A stretch of DNA of 41,193 nt from an uncultured Prevotella sp. (GTDB lineage: Bacteria; Bacteroidota; Bacteroidia; Bacteroidales; Bacteroidaceae): positions 1 to 41,193 of the forward strand of contig CAJONO010000134.1 in the NCBI GenBank assembly GCA_905235905.1, read 5' to 3'. Below, in pieces: positions 21,866-31,537 of the stretch. A program made the position numbers and the translations under genes. How positions within the stretch are numbered: the stretch's first letter is position 1; every line of letters starts with the position of its first letter. The notes under the pieces were generated by a model that was not told the origin of the DNA, searched no databases, and was given only the letters and a program-made list of their open reading frames with translations.

Positions 21866-24800
21866 ATGAACAGCATGAAAAGATTAGCATTCTTTCTGAG
21901 TCTGATGCTGCTGACACTGAATGTCGGCGCACAGCGCCACACCGACCGCCTCGACCGCGGTCTGGTGGCCATCCCTGCCAACTCAAACGGAGGCAGTGGC
22001 AGTGGAAATTTCATCTCTTGGCGCATTTTCGCCGAGGAGTACTACGACGTGACCTACAACCTCTACTGCAACGGCACACTGCTGAAGTCGGGGCTGACGG
22101 TCTCGAACTTCAGCCACACGGCAGGCAATGCCACGAGCAAGTATCAGGTGGCTGCCGTGGTGCGCGGGGTGGAACAGGAGCGCTGCGCTGAGGTGACACG
22201 TTGGAACAACGGTTATCTGGACATCCCCGCCAAGCCCGTCCTCGACCGTAACGGCAAGGATATCACGACCTCGCAGGGCTACATCCTGAACGATGTCTCA
22301 CTGGGCGACGTGGATGGCGACGGCATCGCGGAGTTCGTCGTGAAGCGCAACAACTGCAAGGACCTGCGCAAGACGGCCAACAAGGTCGCCTTCAACTTCT
22401 ATGAGTGCTATAATATAAAAGGTGAACGCCTGTGGACCATCGACCTTGGCCCGAACCTCATGGCAGGAGCCGACGAGCAGTGGGACCTGGTGCTCTACGA
22501 CTGGGACGAGGACGGCAAGTGCGAACTGCTGATGCGCGGTGCCGACAACATGATCATCCACGCCGCCGACGGCACCACCATCAACGTGGGCAACATGAAT
22601 GTCGATACCCGTTGGGACGATATAGAGTTCACCAATCAGGGAGCCGAATACCTATTATATATGGAGGGCGCTACGGCAAAGCCCTACAACCTGGATGGCC
22701 GCTCCACATTCAACGAGGCGACCAACACCTACGCCTATCAGCCCATCGACTACCCGCTTCCCCGCTACGACGCGGGCGAGACTACCGACCTGCTTGGCGA
22801 ATCGGCAGAGGGCACCATCTGGGGTGCAGGCATCAAGGGTCACCGCCCCACGAAGCATTTCTTCGGCGCCCCGTTCCTCGACGGTCGCCATGCCAGCATT
22901 TTCCTCGGTCGCGGCATCTATACCCGCGAGAAGATGGTTGCCCTCGACGTGAACCGCGAGACCCACGAGCTGACCGAGCGTTGGCGCTGGCACTGCTACG
23001 ACCCCGCCAGCCCCTGGTTCGGACAGGGCTATCATAACTATGCCATTGCCGATGTCGATTGGGACGGGCGCGATGAGATTGTCTATGGCTCGATGGTCAT
23101 CGACGACAACGGCAAGGGCCTCTCCACCACCGGTCTGGGTCACGGCGATGCACAGCACTGCGGCGACTTCGACCCCTACCGCCACGGTCAGGAGCAGTTT
23201 GCCTGTCTGGAGCATCACCCCTGCATGAATTACCGCAACGCCACCACCAGCGAGATCTACTATCGTTGGGTGGGAGCTGGCGATGACGGGCGTGCCCTCT
23301 GCGGAAATTTCACTAATAGCTTTCCCGGTGCCGCCGGTGCCACCATCGGTTCGAGCGGACTGGTCAGTTGTGTGGCCGACAAGGTGAACACGGAGATTGG
23401 CTTCGGCATCAGCCTGAACTACCGCATCTATTGGGACGGCGACTTGCTTGACGAACTGCTCGACAGCCCCGGCACGGAGAAGGATGCTGCCGTGACGAAA
23501 CCCGGCGGCGGACGCATCTTCCTCTCGGCTTATTGCAACATGAACAACTGGTCGAAGAACAACGCCTGTGCCACGGGCGACATCTTCGGCGACTGGCGCG
23601 AGGAGATCGTGCTGCGCGCCAACGGCAGCACCGCCCTGCGCATCTACACCACGCCTCACCCCACACAACATCGTCTTTACACCCTGTGGCACGACCACCA
23701 GTACCGTCAGGCCATGGTGTGGGAATGCTTGGGCTACAACCAGCCGCCGCATGTGAGTTATTTCGTGGGCGAGTTGGAAGGCATCACCATGGCTCCGCCG
23801 CCACTCACCAACACCGGGCGCACGATTGTGGCCGACGGTTCTGCCATCGGCACCAGCCTCAACGGTCAGCACGTGATGCTCTGCGACCAGGCCGATGCCA
23901 CCATCAGTGTCAGCGACGGCGCACAGCCCTATATCTTCACCGACAACGCCCCGTCGTGGGTGCAGGGAACGGATGTCAATGGCACTTCGACCCTCAGCAA
24001 CCGCTCGGAGATTATCTACCAATACTATACGCACACGGTGACGGGAACGGCTTTCTCGGGCGACATGCGATTAGTGAAGCAGGGCGACGGCACACTTGTC
24101 CTGCCCAAGGTGGCACAGACCTACACCGGCCCCACCGACATCTGGGCTGGAACGCTGCAGTTCGACGGAACGCTGCTCAAGTCCGACCTCTGGCTCAACC
24201 GTTTTGCCTGCCTGAACAGCGACGGCGGCGAGTTCAAGAGCATCAAGATGGACTACGATGCCAAGCTGCGCCCGGGTGGCGAAGGCAAGATTGGCAGCGT
24301 GAAGACTGGAACGCTGAAGATGGGATTCGGTTCACGCATCGTCTTCGACATTGAGGGCGAGACGGCAGACCACATCACCGCCACCACGCTTACCATCGAA
24401 AAGAAGAACTGGAAGTACGGTCCGAAATACCTCACGCCGGTCTTCGAGTTCAAAAACGCCGAAAACATAGCAGCTGGCCGTTACCTTCTGGCCACCATCG
24501 GCACCGTCACAGGTTCGCTTGACGACATCATCATCGAGGGCATCCCCGTCACGCTGAAAGCCACGCTCTCCTACGAGGACGGCAACATCTATCTGACCGT
24601 TTCGCCCCTTCGCGAGGCCACTTCCATCGTCTGGACAGGTGCCAATGGCACGACGTGGGACTTTGCCAAGACCGAGAACTTCACAGCTGAGGATGGACAG
24701 GCAGATGTCTTTGTCGTGGGCGACAAGGTGCATTTCGATGACACCGCCGCCCAGACCATCGTCGATCTCGTCGGCGATCTTCAGGCCGACAGCATCTTTG

Positions 24801-26473
24801 TAGAAGGAACGAAGAACTTCACCGTTAACGGAACAGGCTCCATCACAGGCAGCGGTGCGCTCGTCAAGACCAGCACTGGCACGCTGACCATCAACACCGA
24901 CAACGGCTTCACTGGTGGTGTGCGCCTCTCTGGCGGCATTACCACCGTCAAGTCGCTGGCCAACAGCAACCAGGCACGTGGCGCCCTCGGTGCTATGACC
25001 AGCAAACCAGAGCAGTTCATCATGGAGAATGGTGCCGAGCTGCGCACCACGCATGTCGTGCGCCAGGAATCGCCCATGATGATGCAAGGCAGCGAGGGCG
25101 GTGTGCTCAACAAGCAGGCCGGCTTCTCCATGGCAGCCCCCTTCTCCGGCACAAAGCTGACGGTGAAAGGCACAGGCTTCCTGCAGATTAGCGAGGCCAG
25201 TCCCAAGCTCGACACACTCTGCATCATGGCCGGCAGTTACGAACTTCTCGGCCACAACCAGCCCGCCAAGGCCGTCGTCCTCGAAGGCGGTACGTTGCGC
25301 CCCGGTGGTCTCTACGTCACCGCCTCCTATCCCATCATCGTGCCCAAGGGAAAGACGGGTACCTACAGTCTGGCTGAGCGTTGCTCCTACACTCATACCG
25401 TGAAGGGCGAAGGCACGCTCACCGTGGAATGCCCGCCCACCAATGGCGGCGTGGCACGTACCGCCTTCGGTGCCAACCTCACACAGTTTGAGGGCACGCT
25501 GAAGGCCGTGGGCACTAACAACTGGGGATTCTTTATCTTCGACAACTCGTCTGCCATGCAGAAGGGAACGCTCCAGATAGCCGATAACGTGGAGGTGAAG
25601 AACTCAGGCAAGACCATGACCTTTGGGTGTGTGAAGGGCGACAAGGGAAAGCTCGGCGGCTTCGATGCAGCCGGAGCTCGCATTAGTTCGGCACCAAACA
25701 CATGGCGCATTGGTAACGAGACAAACTGGTCGTGGGGCGGCAGCGTCACCAGCAACTCCAGCCTCGTCAAGGTCGGCACGGGCAAAGTCACCCTCAACGG
25801 AGCCAGCGACCACACAGGCGCCACCACCATAGAGGTCGGTGAGCTGCATTTTGGCAACAAGGCCACACTCGGCAAGGGTACACTCATCGTGAAGAAGGGA
25901 GCCATCCTCTCAGGCATCACAACAGCCACTGGCAACCTCACCAACTCTGCCTACAACGTCCAGGCAGAAGGCACTCTGCAAGTCGGTTCTTCGGCAGCTG
26001 CCACAACCGGCATTATCAATTTCGGCGGCAAGAACGTCACCTTCGCTAAAGGTTCCGTTTTGCAACTCGGCATCAGCCGGGCCGCGACAGCCACCAACAC
26101 CGGCGGCACAAGCCTTGGCAACATCAATCGTCTGACCATGAACGGCACCATCCAGCTACACTACTCCGTATCGTTCGCACCCGAAGTTGGCGACAGCGTG
26201 GTGCTTTGGAAGGCTACCACCTTTGCCGGTACGCCCGTACTGGAGAACGACACCATAGATGCTGAAAAGGGGCTGTTCTGGGACACCACCGACCTGCATC
26301 GCGGCATCCTGCGTGTCGTATACAGGCAGACAACAGCCATCCGAAACATCCTGACGGACGAAAACCGCGATGCTGTCTATGACCTCAACGGACGCAAGAT
26401 AAGCGACGATCTGACACCCAGCTTGCGGAAAGGTATATATATTCACAAAGGTAAAAAGATTATCATCCGATGA
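21866..26473 (+). CDS. PL11 rhamnogalacturonan lyase fused to autotransporter-type (PATR) repeats and a sorting-like tail
   Basis: 1535 residues from ATG 21866; a second ATG at 21875 is an alternative. A signal peptide (MKRLAFFLSLMLLTLNVGAQ) is followed by a family 11 polysaccharide lyase domain to about residue 645 (RLDRGLVAIPANSNGGSGSG, NDVSLGDVDGDGIAEFVVKR, KMVALDVNRETHELTERWRW, WREEIVLRANGSTALRIYTT). PL11 cleaves the rhamnogalacturonan I backbone. The remaining ~850 residues are beta-rich, with passenger-associated repeats (LVKQGDGTLVLPKVAQTYTG near 736, LVKTSTGTLTINTDNGFTGG near 1000, LVKVGTGKVTLNGASDHTGA near 1300). The C-terminus (YDLNGRKIS ... GIYIHKGKKIIIR) resembles a type IX secretion sorting tail. 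It is over twice the length of ordinary PL11 enzymes. Confidence 0.92.
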   Translation: MNSMKRLAFFLSLMLLTLNVGAQRHTDRLDRGLVAIPANSNGGSGSGNFISWRIFAEEYYDVTYNLYCNGTLLKSGLTVSNFSHTAGNATSKYQVAAVVRGVEQERCAEVTRWNNGYLDIPAKPVLDRNGKDITTSQGYILNDVSLGDVDGDGIAEFVVKRNNCKDLRKTANKVAFNFYECYNIKGERLWTIDLGPNLMAGADEQWDLVLYDWDEDGKCELLMRGADNMIIHAADGTTINVGNMNVDTRWDDIEFTNQGAEYLLYMEGATAKPYNLDGRSTFNEATNTYAYQPIDYPLPRYDAGETTDLLGESAEGTIWGAGIKGHRPTKHFFGAPFLDGRHASIFLGRGIYTREKMVALDVNRETHELTERWRWHCYDPASPWFGQGYHNYAIADVDWDGRDEIVYGSMVIDDNGKGLSTTGLGHGDAQHCGDFDPYRHGQEQFACLEHHPCMNYRNATTSEIYYRWVGAGDDGRALCGNFTNSFPGAAGATIGSSGLVSCVADKVNTEIGFGISLNYRIYWDGDLLDELLDSPGTEKDAAVTKPGGGRIFLSAYCNMNNWSKNNACATGDIFGDWREEIVLRANGSTALRIYTTPHPTQHRLYTLWHDHQYRQAMVWECLGYNQPPHVSYFVGELEGITMAPPPLTNTGRTIVADGSAIGTSLNGQHVMLCDQADATISVSDGAQPYIFTDNAPSWVQGTDVNGTSTLSNRSEIIYQYYTHTVTGTAFSGDMRLVKQGDGTLVLPKVAQTYTGPTDIWAGTLQFDGTLLKSDLWLNRFACLNSDGGEFKSIKMDYDAKLRPGGEGKIGSVKTGTLKMGFGSRIVFDIEGETADHITATTLTIEKKNWKYGPKYLTPVFEFKNAENIAAGRYLLATIGTVTGSLDDIIIEGIPVTLKATLSYEDGNIYLTVSPLREATSIVWTGANGTTWDFAKTENFTAEDGQADVFVVGDKVHFDDTAAQTIVDLVGDLQADSIFVEGTKNFTVNGTGSITGSGALVKTSTGTLTINTDNGFTGGVRLSGGITTVKSLANSNQARGALGAMTSKPEQFIMENGAELRTTHVVRQESPMMMQGSEGGVLNKQAGFSMAAPFSGTKLTVKGTGFLQISEASPKLDTLCIMAGSYELLGHNQPAKAVVLEGGTLRPGGLYVTASYPIIVPKGKTGTYSLAERCSYTHTVKGEGTLTVECPPTNGGVARTAFGANLTQFEGTLKAVGTNNWGFFIFDNSSAMQKGTLQIADNVEVKNSGKTMTFGCVKGDKGKLGGFDAAGARISSAPNTWRIGNETNWSWGGSVTSNSSLVKVGTGKVTLNGASDHTGATTIEVGELHFGNKATLGKGTLIVKKGAILSGITTATGNLTNSAYNVQAEGTLQVGSSAAATTGIINFGGKNVTFAKGSVLQLGISRAATATNTGGTSLGNINRLTMNGTIQLHYSVSFAPEVGDSVVLWKATTFAGTPVLENDTIDAEKGLFWDTTDLHRGILRVVYRQTTAIRNILTDENRDAVYDLNGRKISDDLTPSLRKGIYIHKGKKIIIR

Positions 26474-27504
26474 AAAAGTTCTTATTTGTAGTTCTCGCAA
26501 GTTGTCTTCCCCTGATAGGCGAAGTCGCTATGGCCACCCCTTCAACTGAAGAGCTGACCGCCTACCTCATGGTCTATCACAAGGATGCCGACCACAGTAT
26601 CCACATGGCCATCAGCCGCGATGGCTACCAGTGGAAAGCCCTGAACGGCGACCGTCCCGTCATTGCGGGTGATACCATAGCTGAGCAGCACGGCATCCGG
26701 GACCCCCACATCTTCCGTGGCCCCGACGGTGCATTCTATCTATCCATGACCGACCTGCACATCTTCGCTCAGCGCGACGGTTACCGCCAGACGGAATGGG
26801 AGCGCGACGGCAAGCAGTTCGGATGGGGCAACAACCGGGGGCTGGTGCTGATGAAGAGCCATGACCTGCTCCAGTGGACGCGCACCAATATCGACTTCAC
26901 CCGGCTCGACCCCTCACTCGCCGACCTTGGCTGCGTCTGGGCACCAGAGACGGCTTACGACGACGAGACGGGGCGGTTGATGATTCACTTCACCATGCGC
27001 CACGGCACACAGAACAATGCTCTCTACTACTGTTACGTCAACAACGACTACAACAAGTTGCTCACCATGCCCAAACTGCTGCTTGAAGCACCCGACCGAA
27101 AATACAGCATCATCGATGGTGACATTGTCAAGCATGGCGACAAGTACCATCTCTTCTACGTCTCACATGAGAGCGGTGCCTGTATCTGCCGTGCTACCGC
27201 CGGCCATATCACGGGGCCATACACCGTCAACCCCCAACGTGTCAGCACCGAGCGGCGCGGTCACGAAGCCCCCAACGTATGGCAGCGCATCAGCGACGGA
27301 GCATACGTCCTCATGTACGACATCTACCGCAACAATCCCCACACCTTCGGCTTCGACGAGAGTGCCGACTTGGAGCAATTTATCCGCCTGGGCCAGTTTT
27401 CTGACGACTGCATGAAGATGGAGGGCTGCGTCTCGCCCAAGCACGGTGCCGTGGTGCAGATTACGGCTGAAGAAGCCCGGAGATTGGAAAGTATATGGAA
27501 TTAA
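26470..27504 (+). CDS. Secreted glycoside hydrolase family 43 (single domain)
   Basis: 344 residues. The start is fixed by a 4-base ATGA overlap with the PL11 stop. A signal peptide (MKKFLFVVLASCLPLIGEVAMA) precedes one GH43-like five-bladed propeller: GIRDPHIFRGPDGAFYL carries the likely catalytic base, VWAPETAYDDETG and IIDGDIVKHGDKYHLFY follow, and RRGHEAPNVW holds the likely general-acid Glu. Predicted to be an arabinofuranosidase or similar exo-enzyme acting on pectin side chains, given the lyase it is coupled to. It closely resembles the first domain of the next gene, so the two are probably duplicates. Confidence 0.9.
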   Translation: MKKFLFVVLASCLPLIGEVAMATPSTEELTAYLMVYHKDADHSIHMAISRDGYQWKALNGDRPVIAGDTIAEQHGIRDPHIFRGPDGAFYLSMTDLHIFAQRDGYRQTEWERDGKQFGWGNNRGLVLMKSHDLLQWTRTNIDFTRLDPSLADLGCVWAPETAYDDETGRLMIHFTMRHGTQNNALYYCYVNNDYNKLLTMPKLLLEAPDRKYSIIDGDIVKHGDKYHLFYVSHESGACICRATAGHITGPYTVNPQRVSTERRGHEAPNVWQRISDGAYVLMYDIYRNNPHTFGFDESADLEQFIRLGQFSDDCMKMEGCVSPKHGAVVQITAEEARRLESIWN

Positions 27505-27533
27505 TAAGTCTAAACAATAAATACGCATAAACT

Positions 27534-29483
27534 ATGACACAGAGACATTTTCTGCTGGCAGGCGTGTTTTGTGTACTATCGCTGGGCATGCGGGCCCAGA
27601 CCTCAAGTTCTTTCTCGGGCTACCTCTTCGCTTACTTTGAAGGACGTGGCGAGAACCAGGAGGCACTGCGCTTTGCCGTGAGCGACGATGCCGTCAACTG
27701 GTACGCGCTCAACGGCAACAAGCCCGTCATTGCATCAGACAGCATCAGTGAGAGCGGCGGCATACGCGACCCTCACATCCTGCGCGGTGAACAGGGCGAG
27801 TATCTTATCGTGGCCACAGACATGCACACCCGCGACCCGAAGCAGGGATGGAAGGAGAATCCAGGCGTGGTGCTGCTGCGTTCCACCGACCTCATTCACT
27901 GGACACATGCAAAAGTGAACCTTGCGAAGGCATACCCCCGCCGCTTCGCCGATGCCTACTGGGTGTGGGCACCACAGACCATCTACGACCGCAGGGCGAA
28001 GAAATACATGATCTATTTCACGCTGAAACGTCGCGACAGCGATGCACTTGTCACCTACTATGCCTACGCCAACCGCGACTTCACTGCCTTCGAGAGCGAA
28101 CCCAAGGTGCTGTTCCGTGCCAAATACGGCTGCATAGACAACGACATCGTGGAAGGCCCCGACGGCACGTGGCACATGTTCTACAAGGGTAATACGAAGG
28201 ATGCCGAGGGCAAGGAGATACAGAACGGCATACAGCAGGCCACAGCGAAGAGCCTGCGCGGCCCATGGAAAGAGGACTTCAAATACATCGATGCCTATGC
28301 TAACGTCAAGACAGGCGTGGAGGGCAGCAGCGTATTCGAATTGAATCCCCAGGATGCCAGAGGCCAAATGGTAAATGGTAAATCGTCAAATCGTAAATAT
28401 GTCTTGATGTACGACCTCTACAGCAGTGGTCGCTATGAGTTTCAGACCTCCACAGATTTGATTCATTTCACCGAGCAACCGCAATCGTTCACCAAGGACT
28501 TTTTCCCCCGCCACGGGTCGGTCATCTCGCTCACTGAGACCGAGATGCAGCGTGTGCAGGAACAGTGGGGCTATGTAGCCACCTATCGGTTCGAGAGTCA
28601 CGGCAATCCTATTATCAGACACATCTATACAGCAGACCCCGCCGCAATGGTGGAAGACGACACGCTATGGCTCTTCACCGGTCACGATATGGCGGGCGGG
28701 CAGAAAGGCTACGTGATGCACGACTGGCAGCTGTTCTCAACTACCGACATGACTCACTGGACCCAGCATCCGTGCCCATTATCGGTATTTGAATTCAAGT
28801 GGGCCACCAGCAAACAGGCATACGCCGCACATGTGGCAAAACGCAACGGCAAATACTATTTCTTCGTATCCACCAACGGTAGCGGCATCGGCGTGGCCGT
28901 GAGCGACAAGATAACCGGACCTTATAAGGATGCAATAGGAAAGCCGCTGCTTACCCGTCAGGATTGCTCCGATTCGAAACACGGATGGTGCTGCATCGAC
29001 CCCGCCGTCTTCACCGACGATGACAACACGCCCTATATCATCTGGGGCAACCGTGAGTGTTACATCGCCCGGCTGAAGGACAATATGACAGAGATTGAAG
29101 GAGACATCCGGCGCATCCACATCGCCGATGACCATCCCTTCACCGAGGCACCCTGGCTACACAAATACAACGGGAAATACTATCTGACCTACGCCAGCGA
29201 ATGGCCAGAGAAGATAGCCTACGCCACAGCCGACAACATCCTTGGCCCCTACAAGACGCAGGGCATCATCAGCGAAATTGCCGGAAACTCGAATACTACG
29301 CATCCCTCCATTGTCGAGTACAAGGGTCAGTGGCTCTTCTTTTCCCATAATGGCGGCCTGCCCGATGGTGGCAGTTACAGCCGATCTGTCATTGCCGAAC
29401 CGCTATATTATAACGCCGATGGCTCTATCCGCAACATCCCGCCGAGGACACAAGGAGTCATGGTCCTATTCAACAATCAATAA
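27534..29483 (+). CDS. Secreted tandem glycoside hydrolase family 43 enzyme (two catalytic domains)
   Basis: 649 residues with a signal peptide (MTQRHFLLAGVFCVLSLGMRAQ). Domain 1 (about 25-345) is a paralogue of the preceding gene (GIRDPHILRGEQGEYLIVATD, VWAPQTIYDRRAKKYMIYF, KTGVEGSSVFEL with the acid Glu). Domain 2 (about 355-649) is a different GH43 subfamily type (RHIYTADPAAMVEDDTLWLF, CIDPAVFTDDDNTPYIIWG, FTEAPWLHKYNGKYYLTYAS). Both retain Asp/Asp/Glu. Two different specificities on one chain suggest debranching of mixed side chains. Between the acid Glu and the next strand of domain 1 lies a loop of about 12-15 residues encoded by 7-bp repeats (28365-28400), absent from the neighbouring paralogue. 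Confidence 0.92.
   Translation: MTQRHFLLAGVFCVLSLGMRAQTSSSFSGYLFAYFEGRGENQEALRFAVSDDAVNWYALNGNKPVIASDSISESGGIRDPHILRGEQGEYLIVATDMHTRDPKQGWKENPGVVLLRSTDLIHWTHAKVNLAKAYPRRFADAYWVWAPQTIYDRRAKKYMIYFTLKRRDSDALVTYYAYANRDFTAFESEPKVLFRAKYGCIDNDIVEGPDGTWHMFYKGNTKDAEGKEIQNGIQQATAKSLRGPWKEDFKYIDAYANVKTGVEGSSVFELNPQDARGQMVNGKSSNRKYVLMYDLYSSGRYEFQTSTDLIHFTEQPQSFTKDFFPRHGSVISLTETEMQRVQEQWGYVATYRFESHGNPIIRHIYTADPAAMVEDDTLWLFTGHDMAGGQKGYVMHDWQLFSTTDMTHWTQHPCPLSVFEFKWATSKQAYAAHVAKRNGKYYFFVSTNGSGIGVAVSDKITGPYKDAIGKPLLTRQDCSDSKHGWCCIDPAVFTDDDNTPYIIWGNRECYIARLKDNMTEIEGDIRRIHIADDHPFTEAPWLHKYNGKYYLTYASEWPEKIAYATADNILGPYKTQGIISEIAGNSNTTHPSIVEYKGQWLFFSHNGGLPDGGSYSRSVIAEPLYYNADGSIRNIPPRTQGVMVLFNNQ
28365..28400. repeat. 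7-bp repeat tract inside the tandem GH43 gene
   Basis: CAAATGG, TAAATGG, TAAATCG, one extra T, CAAATCG, TAAATAT: five 7-base units with one inserted base. It encodes the GQMVNGKSSNRK loop of GH43 domain 1. Confidence 0.65.
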
Positions 29484-29507
29484 TTTTCAATATAAATAAA
29501 AACAAAA

Positions 29508-31283
29508 ATGAAAAGAAACTTACTGACAATGATTACTGTTGCCCTGCTCACAGGGACAACAACGAGTCAAGCCGCGCAGACACCTGCCGCTGACGGCATC
29601 TACTATCTCTACAACGCCTATACGGGCAAGTTCCTTAGCCACAAGGATGTATCCGGAGCCCTTGGTTCTGCCTGGCTCGACGACTATGGTGTGCCCATCC
29701 AGTTGGTTGAGACTGCAACTTCGGGTGTTTATAACTTCAAGTATTATGACCATAAAGAGAGCAATAGTGCAGAAGTCTATCTGGGCGGCCCTCACTGGCT
29801 GGGAGCATGGCATCAGAGCAACAGTGCTCAGTTGGGAACCTTCACACTGACCGCTGTAGAGAATGGATACAAGATAGCTGATACGTTCATAGCGGATGCC
29901 AACTACCAGCAATTGTATGTCTGGGTAACAGCGGGTGATAACCTATACAGGGTGGCCGGCAACGGCAGCAGCAGTCTGCCTGACGGTCAGATTGTATGGC
30001 AGTTCCTTTCCCTGGCTGAGCGCAATGCCATTGTTGCTGCAAAGACGAATGCTACTTACCAGAGTGTCATTACGGCTGCAAACCTGAACATCAGCGCAGG
30101 TGACTTTGTCTGCAATATCGAAGGGGAAGGATGGGAACGTATTGACCTGACAAGCAGCATTGGCACCGCCACCTTCTCAAACTCGGTAGGCGACTGGGCA
30201 TGGACACAGATTCGTAGTCAAAACAAACAGCCGGCCTACGGAGAAAACTATTGCGAGGTTTTTCAGGCTACTGGCACCTACAGCCAGACTGTTTCTGGTC
30301 TTGCAAAGGGCATCTACAAGGTGACGATGCAAGGCTTTGAGCGTGCTGGTTCGAATGACGATTGCGTCACTTTCGGGACTGCTGGCTATGATAATGTGAG
30401 TAGCTACTTGGAAGCAAACGGCAATCGCGTACAATTGAAATCATGGTACAGCGACCGCGCTGGCGATTCCAATCCCAACAGCCCAGCAGAGGGCATTGCA
30501 CTGTTCAACAGCAATAAATACAACAATGAAGTATATGCCTATGTGGGCGACGAAGGGACGCTGACCATTAACGTGGTCATTCCCAAATTCGTTATCAGCC
30601 GTTGGGTGCTGTTTAATAATTTCAAACTCTATCGCTACAGACAGAACATCACACTCGATGAAACCACAGATTTTGAACCAACGAGCAACATAGAAGATGT
30701 CAATGTCACTCTAACACGTTCGATGACCGCCAATGTGTGGAACTCTCTCGTACTGCCATTCGACATGGACATTCCATCTGGTTGGACGGTGAAGGAAATC
30801 AGCACCTTTAGCGAGGGAACTCTTTCGTTCACTGACGCATCAAGCATTGAGGCAGGAAAGCCCTATATTGTTAAGCCTACTGCAGCCATAACCAGCATCG
30901 CCCCTGCCAGTGCCGTTACCCTGAAGAAAGACCTCGTGAATACAGCGACTGGCACCAGTGGCGACTATGTCACTATGATTGGTACTTACACAAAGATCAA
31001 CGCCGTGCCCGAGGGGGCCTACGTGCTGGGCAACGACAACAAACTCTACAAGGTGAACAGCACCGTAAGCCTGAAGCCTTTCCGCGCCTACTTCACTGTC
31101 ACTGGCGATGCTGCCCCAGCCCGCATCCGCCTGAACTTCGATGAAGAGGCTACGGGCATTTCTCACATTGAGAATGAAGATCCGGGAGTGCAGAATTCTG
31201 TCTACAACCTCAGCGGTCAGCGCATAGCACGACCAGTAAAGGGTTTCAACATCATCAATGGAAAGAAAGTAATTGTAAGATAA
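29508..31283 (+). CDS. Large secreted protein of unknown function with sorting-like tail
   Basis: 591 residues; signal peptide MKRNLLTMITVALLTGTTTSQAAQ. The first 150 residues (GIYYLYNAYTGKFLSHKDV, VYNFKYYDHKESNSAEVYLG) look like a beta-trefoil-type or RICIN-like lectin segment as found on Prevotella secreted proteins, but I cannot name the family. A second beta-rich region at about 200-380 (GDWAWTQIRSQNKQPAYGENYCEVFQATGTYSQTV region) resembles a carbohydrate-binding jelly roll. Residues 385-560 contain WNSLVLPFDMDIPSGW and VTLKKDL repeats typical of Prevotella surface proteins. The end (VYNLSGQRIA ... INGKKVIVR) is the same tail type as on the PL11 protein. Operon position suggests a glycan-binding or surface accessory role. 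Confidence 0.8.
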   Translation: MKRNLLTMITVALLTGTTTSQAAQTPAADGIYYLYNAYTGKFLSHKDVSGALGSAWLDDYGVPIQLVETATSGVYNFKYYDHKESNSAEVYLGGPHWLGAWHQSNSAQLGTFTLTAVENGYKIADTFIADANYQQLYVWVTAGDNLYRVAGNGSSSLPDGQIVWQFLSLAERNAIVAAKTNATYQSVITAANLNISAGDFVCNIEGEGWERIDLTSSIGTATFSNSVGDWAWTQIRSQNKQPAYGENYCEVFQATGTYSQTVSGLAKGIYKVTMQGFERAGSNDDCVTFGTAGYDNVSSYLEANGNRVQLKSWYSDRAGDSNPNSPAEGIALFNSNKYNNEVYAYVGDEGTLTINVVIPKFVISRWVLFNNFKLYRYRQNITLDETTDFEPTSNIEDVNVTLTRSMTANVWNSLVLPFDMDIPSGWTVKEISTFSEGTLSFTDASSIEAGKPYIVKPTAAITSIAPASAVTLKKDLVNTATGTSGDYVTMIGTYTKINAVPEGAYVLGNDNKLYKVNSTVSLKPFRAYFTVTGDAAPARIRLNFDEEATGISHIENEDPGVQNSVYNLSGQRIARPVKGFNIINGKKVIVR

Positions 31284-31298
31284 TAAGGAGAATCAACT

Positions 31299-31475
31299 AT
31301 GAAGAAAAAGTATATTTTGCCTGAAACAAAAGTGTTAATGATTCAGTCTCATGCCATACTTGCAGGCAGCATCACAGGAACGAATGTTGAAGGATTGTCG
31401 TCTGGCGGATACACAGAAGGCTATGTCACGGAGGGCAATTCCCGGAGAGGCAGTTTCTGGGACGATGAAGAATAA
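31299..31475 (+). CDS. 58-residue peptide, last gene of the PL11 operon
   Basis: A short ORF with a good ribosome-binding site, AAGGAG, at 31285-31290 and an ATG at 31299. It begins MKKKYILPETKVLMIQSHAI, then LAGSITGTNVEGLSSGGYTE, and ends with a Gly/Ser/charged tail (GSFWDDEE). Short proteins starting M-K-K-x-Y-x-x-P-E/Q-T with a central L-x-G-S are often seen after secreted-protein genes in Prevotella; I know of no assigned function. It lacks a proper signal peptide. It is 15 bases after the previous stop and is followed by a terminator at 31538, so it is the end of the operon. Confidence 0.7.
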   Translation: MKKKYILPETKVLMIQSHAILAGSITGTNVEGLSSGGYTEGYVTEGNSRRGSFWDDEE

Positions 31476-31537
31476 ACCATTTAGTAAGGAATCCGCTATT
31501 CTATCCCCTATAAATTTGGTCTGATTTAGGCGTTTTC

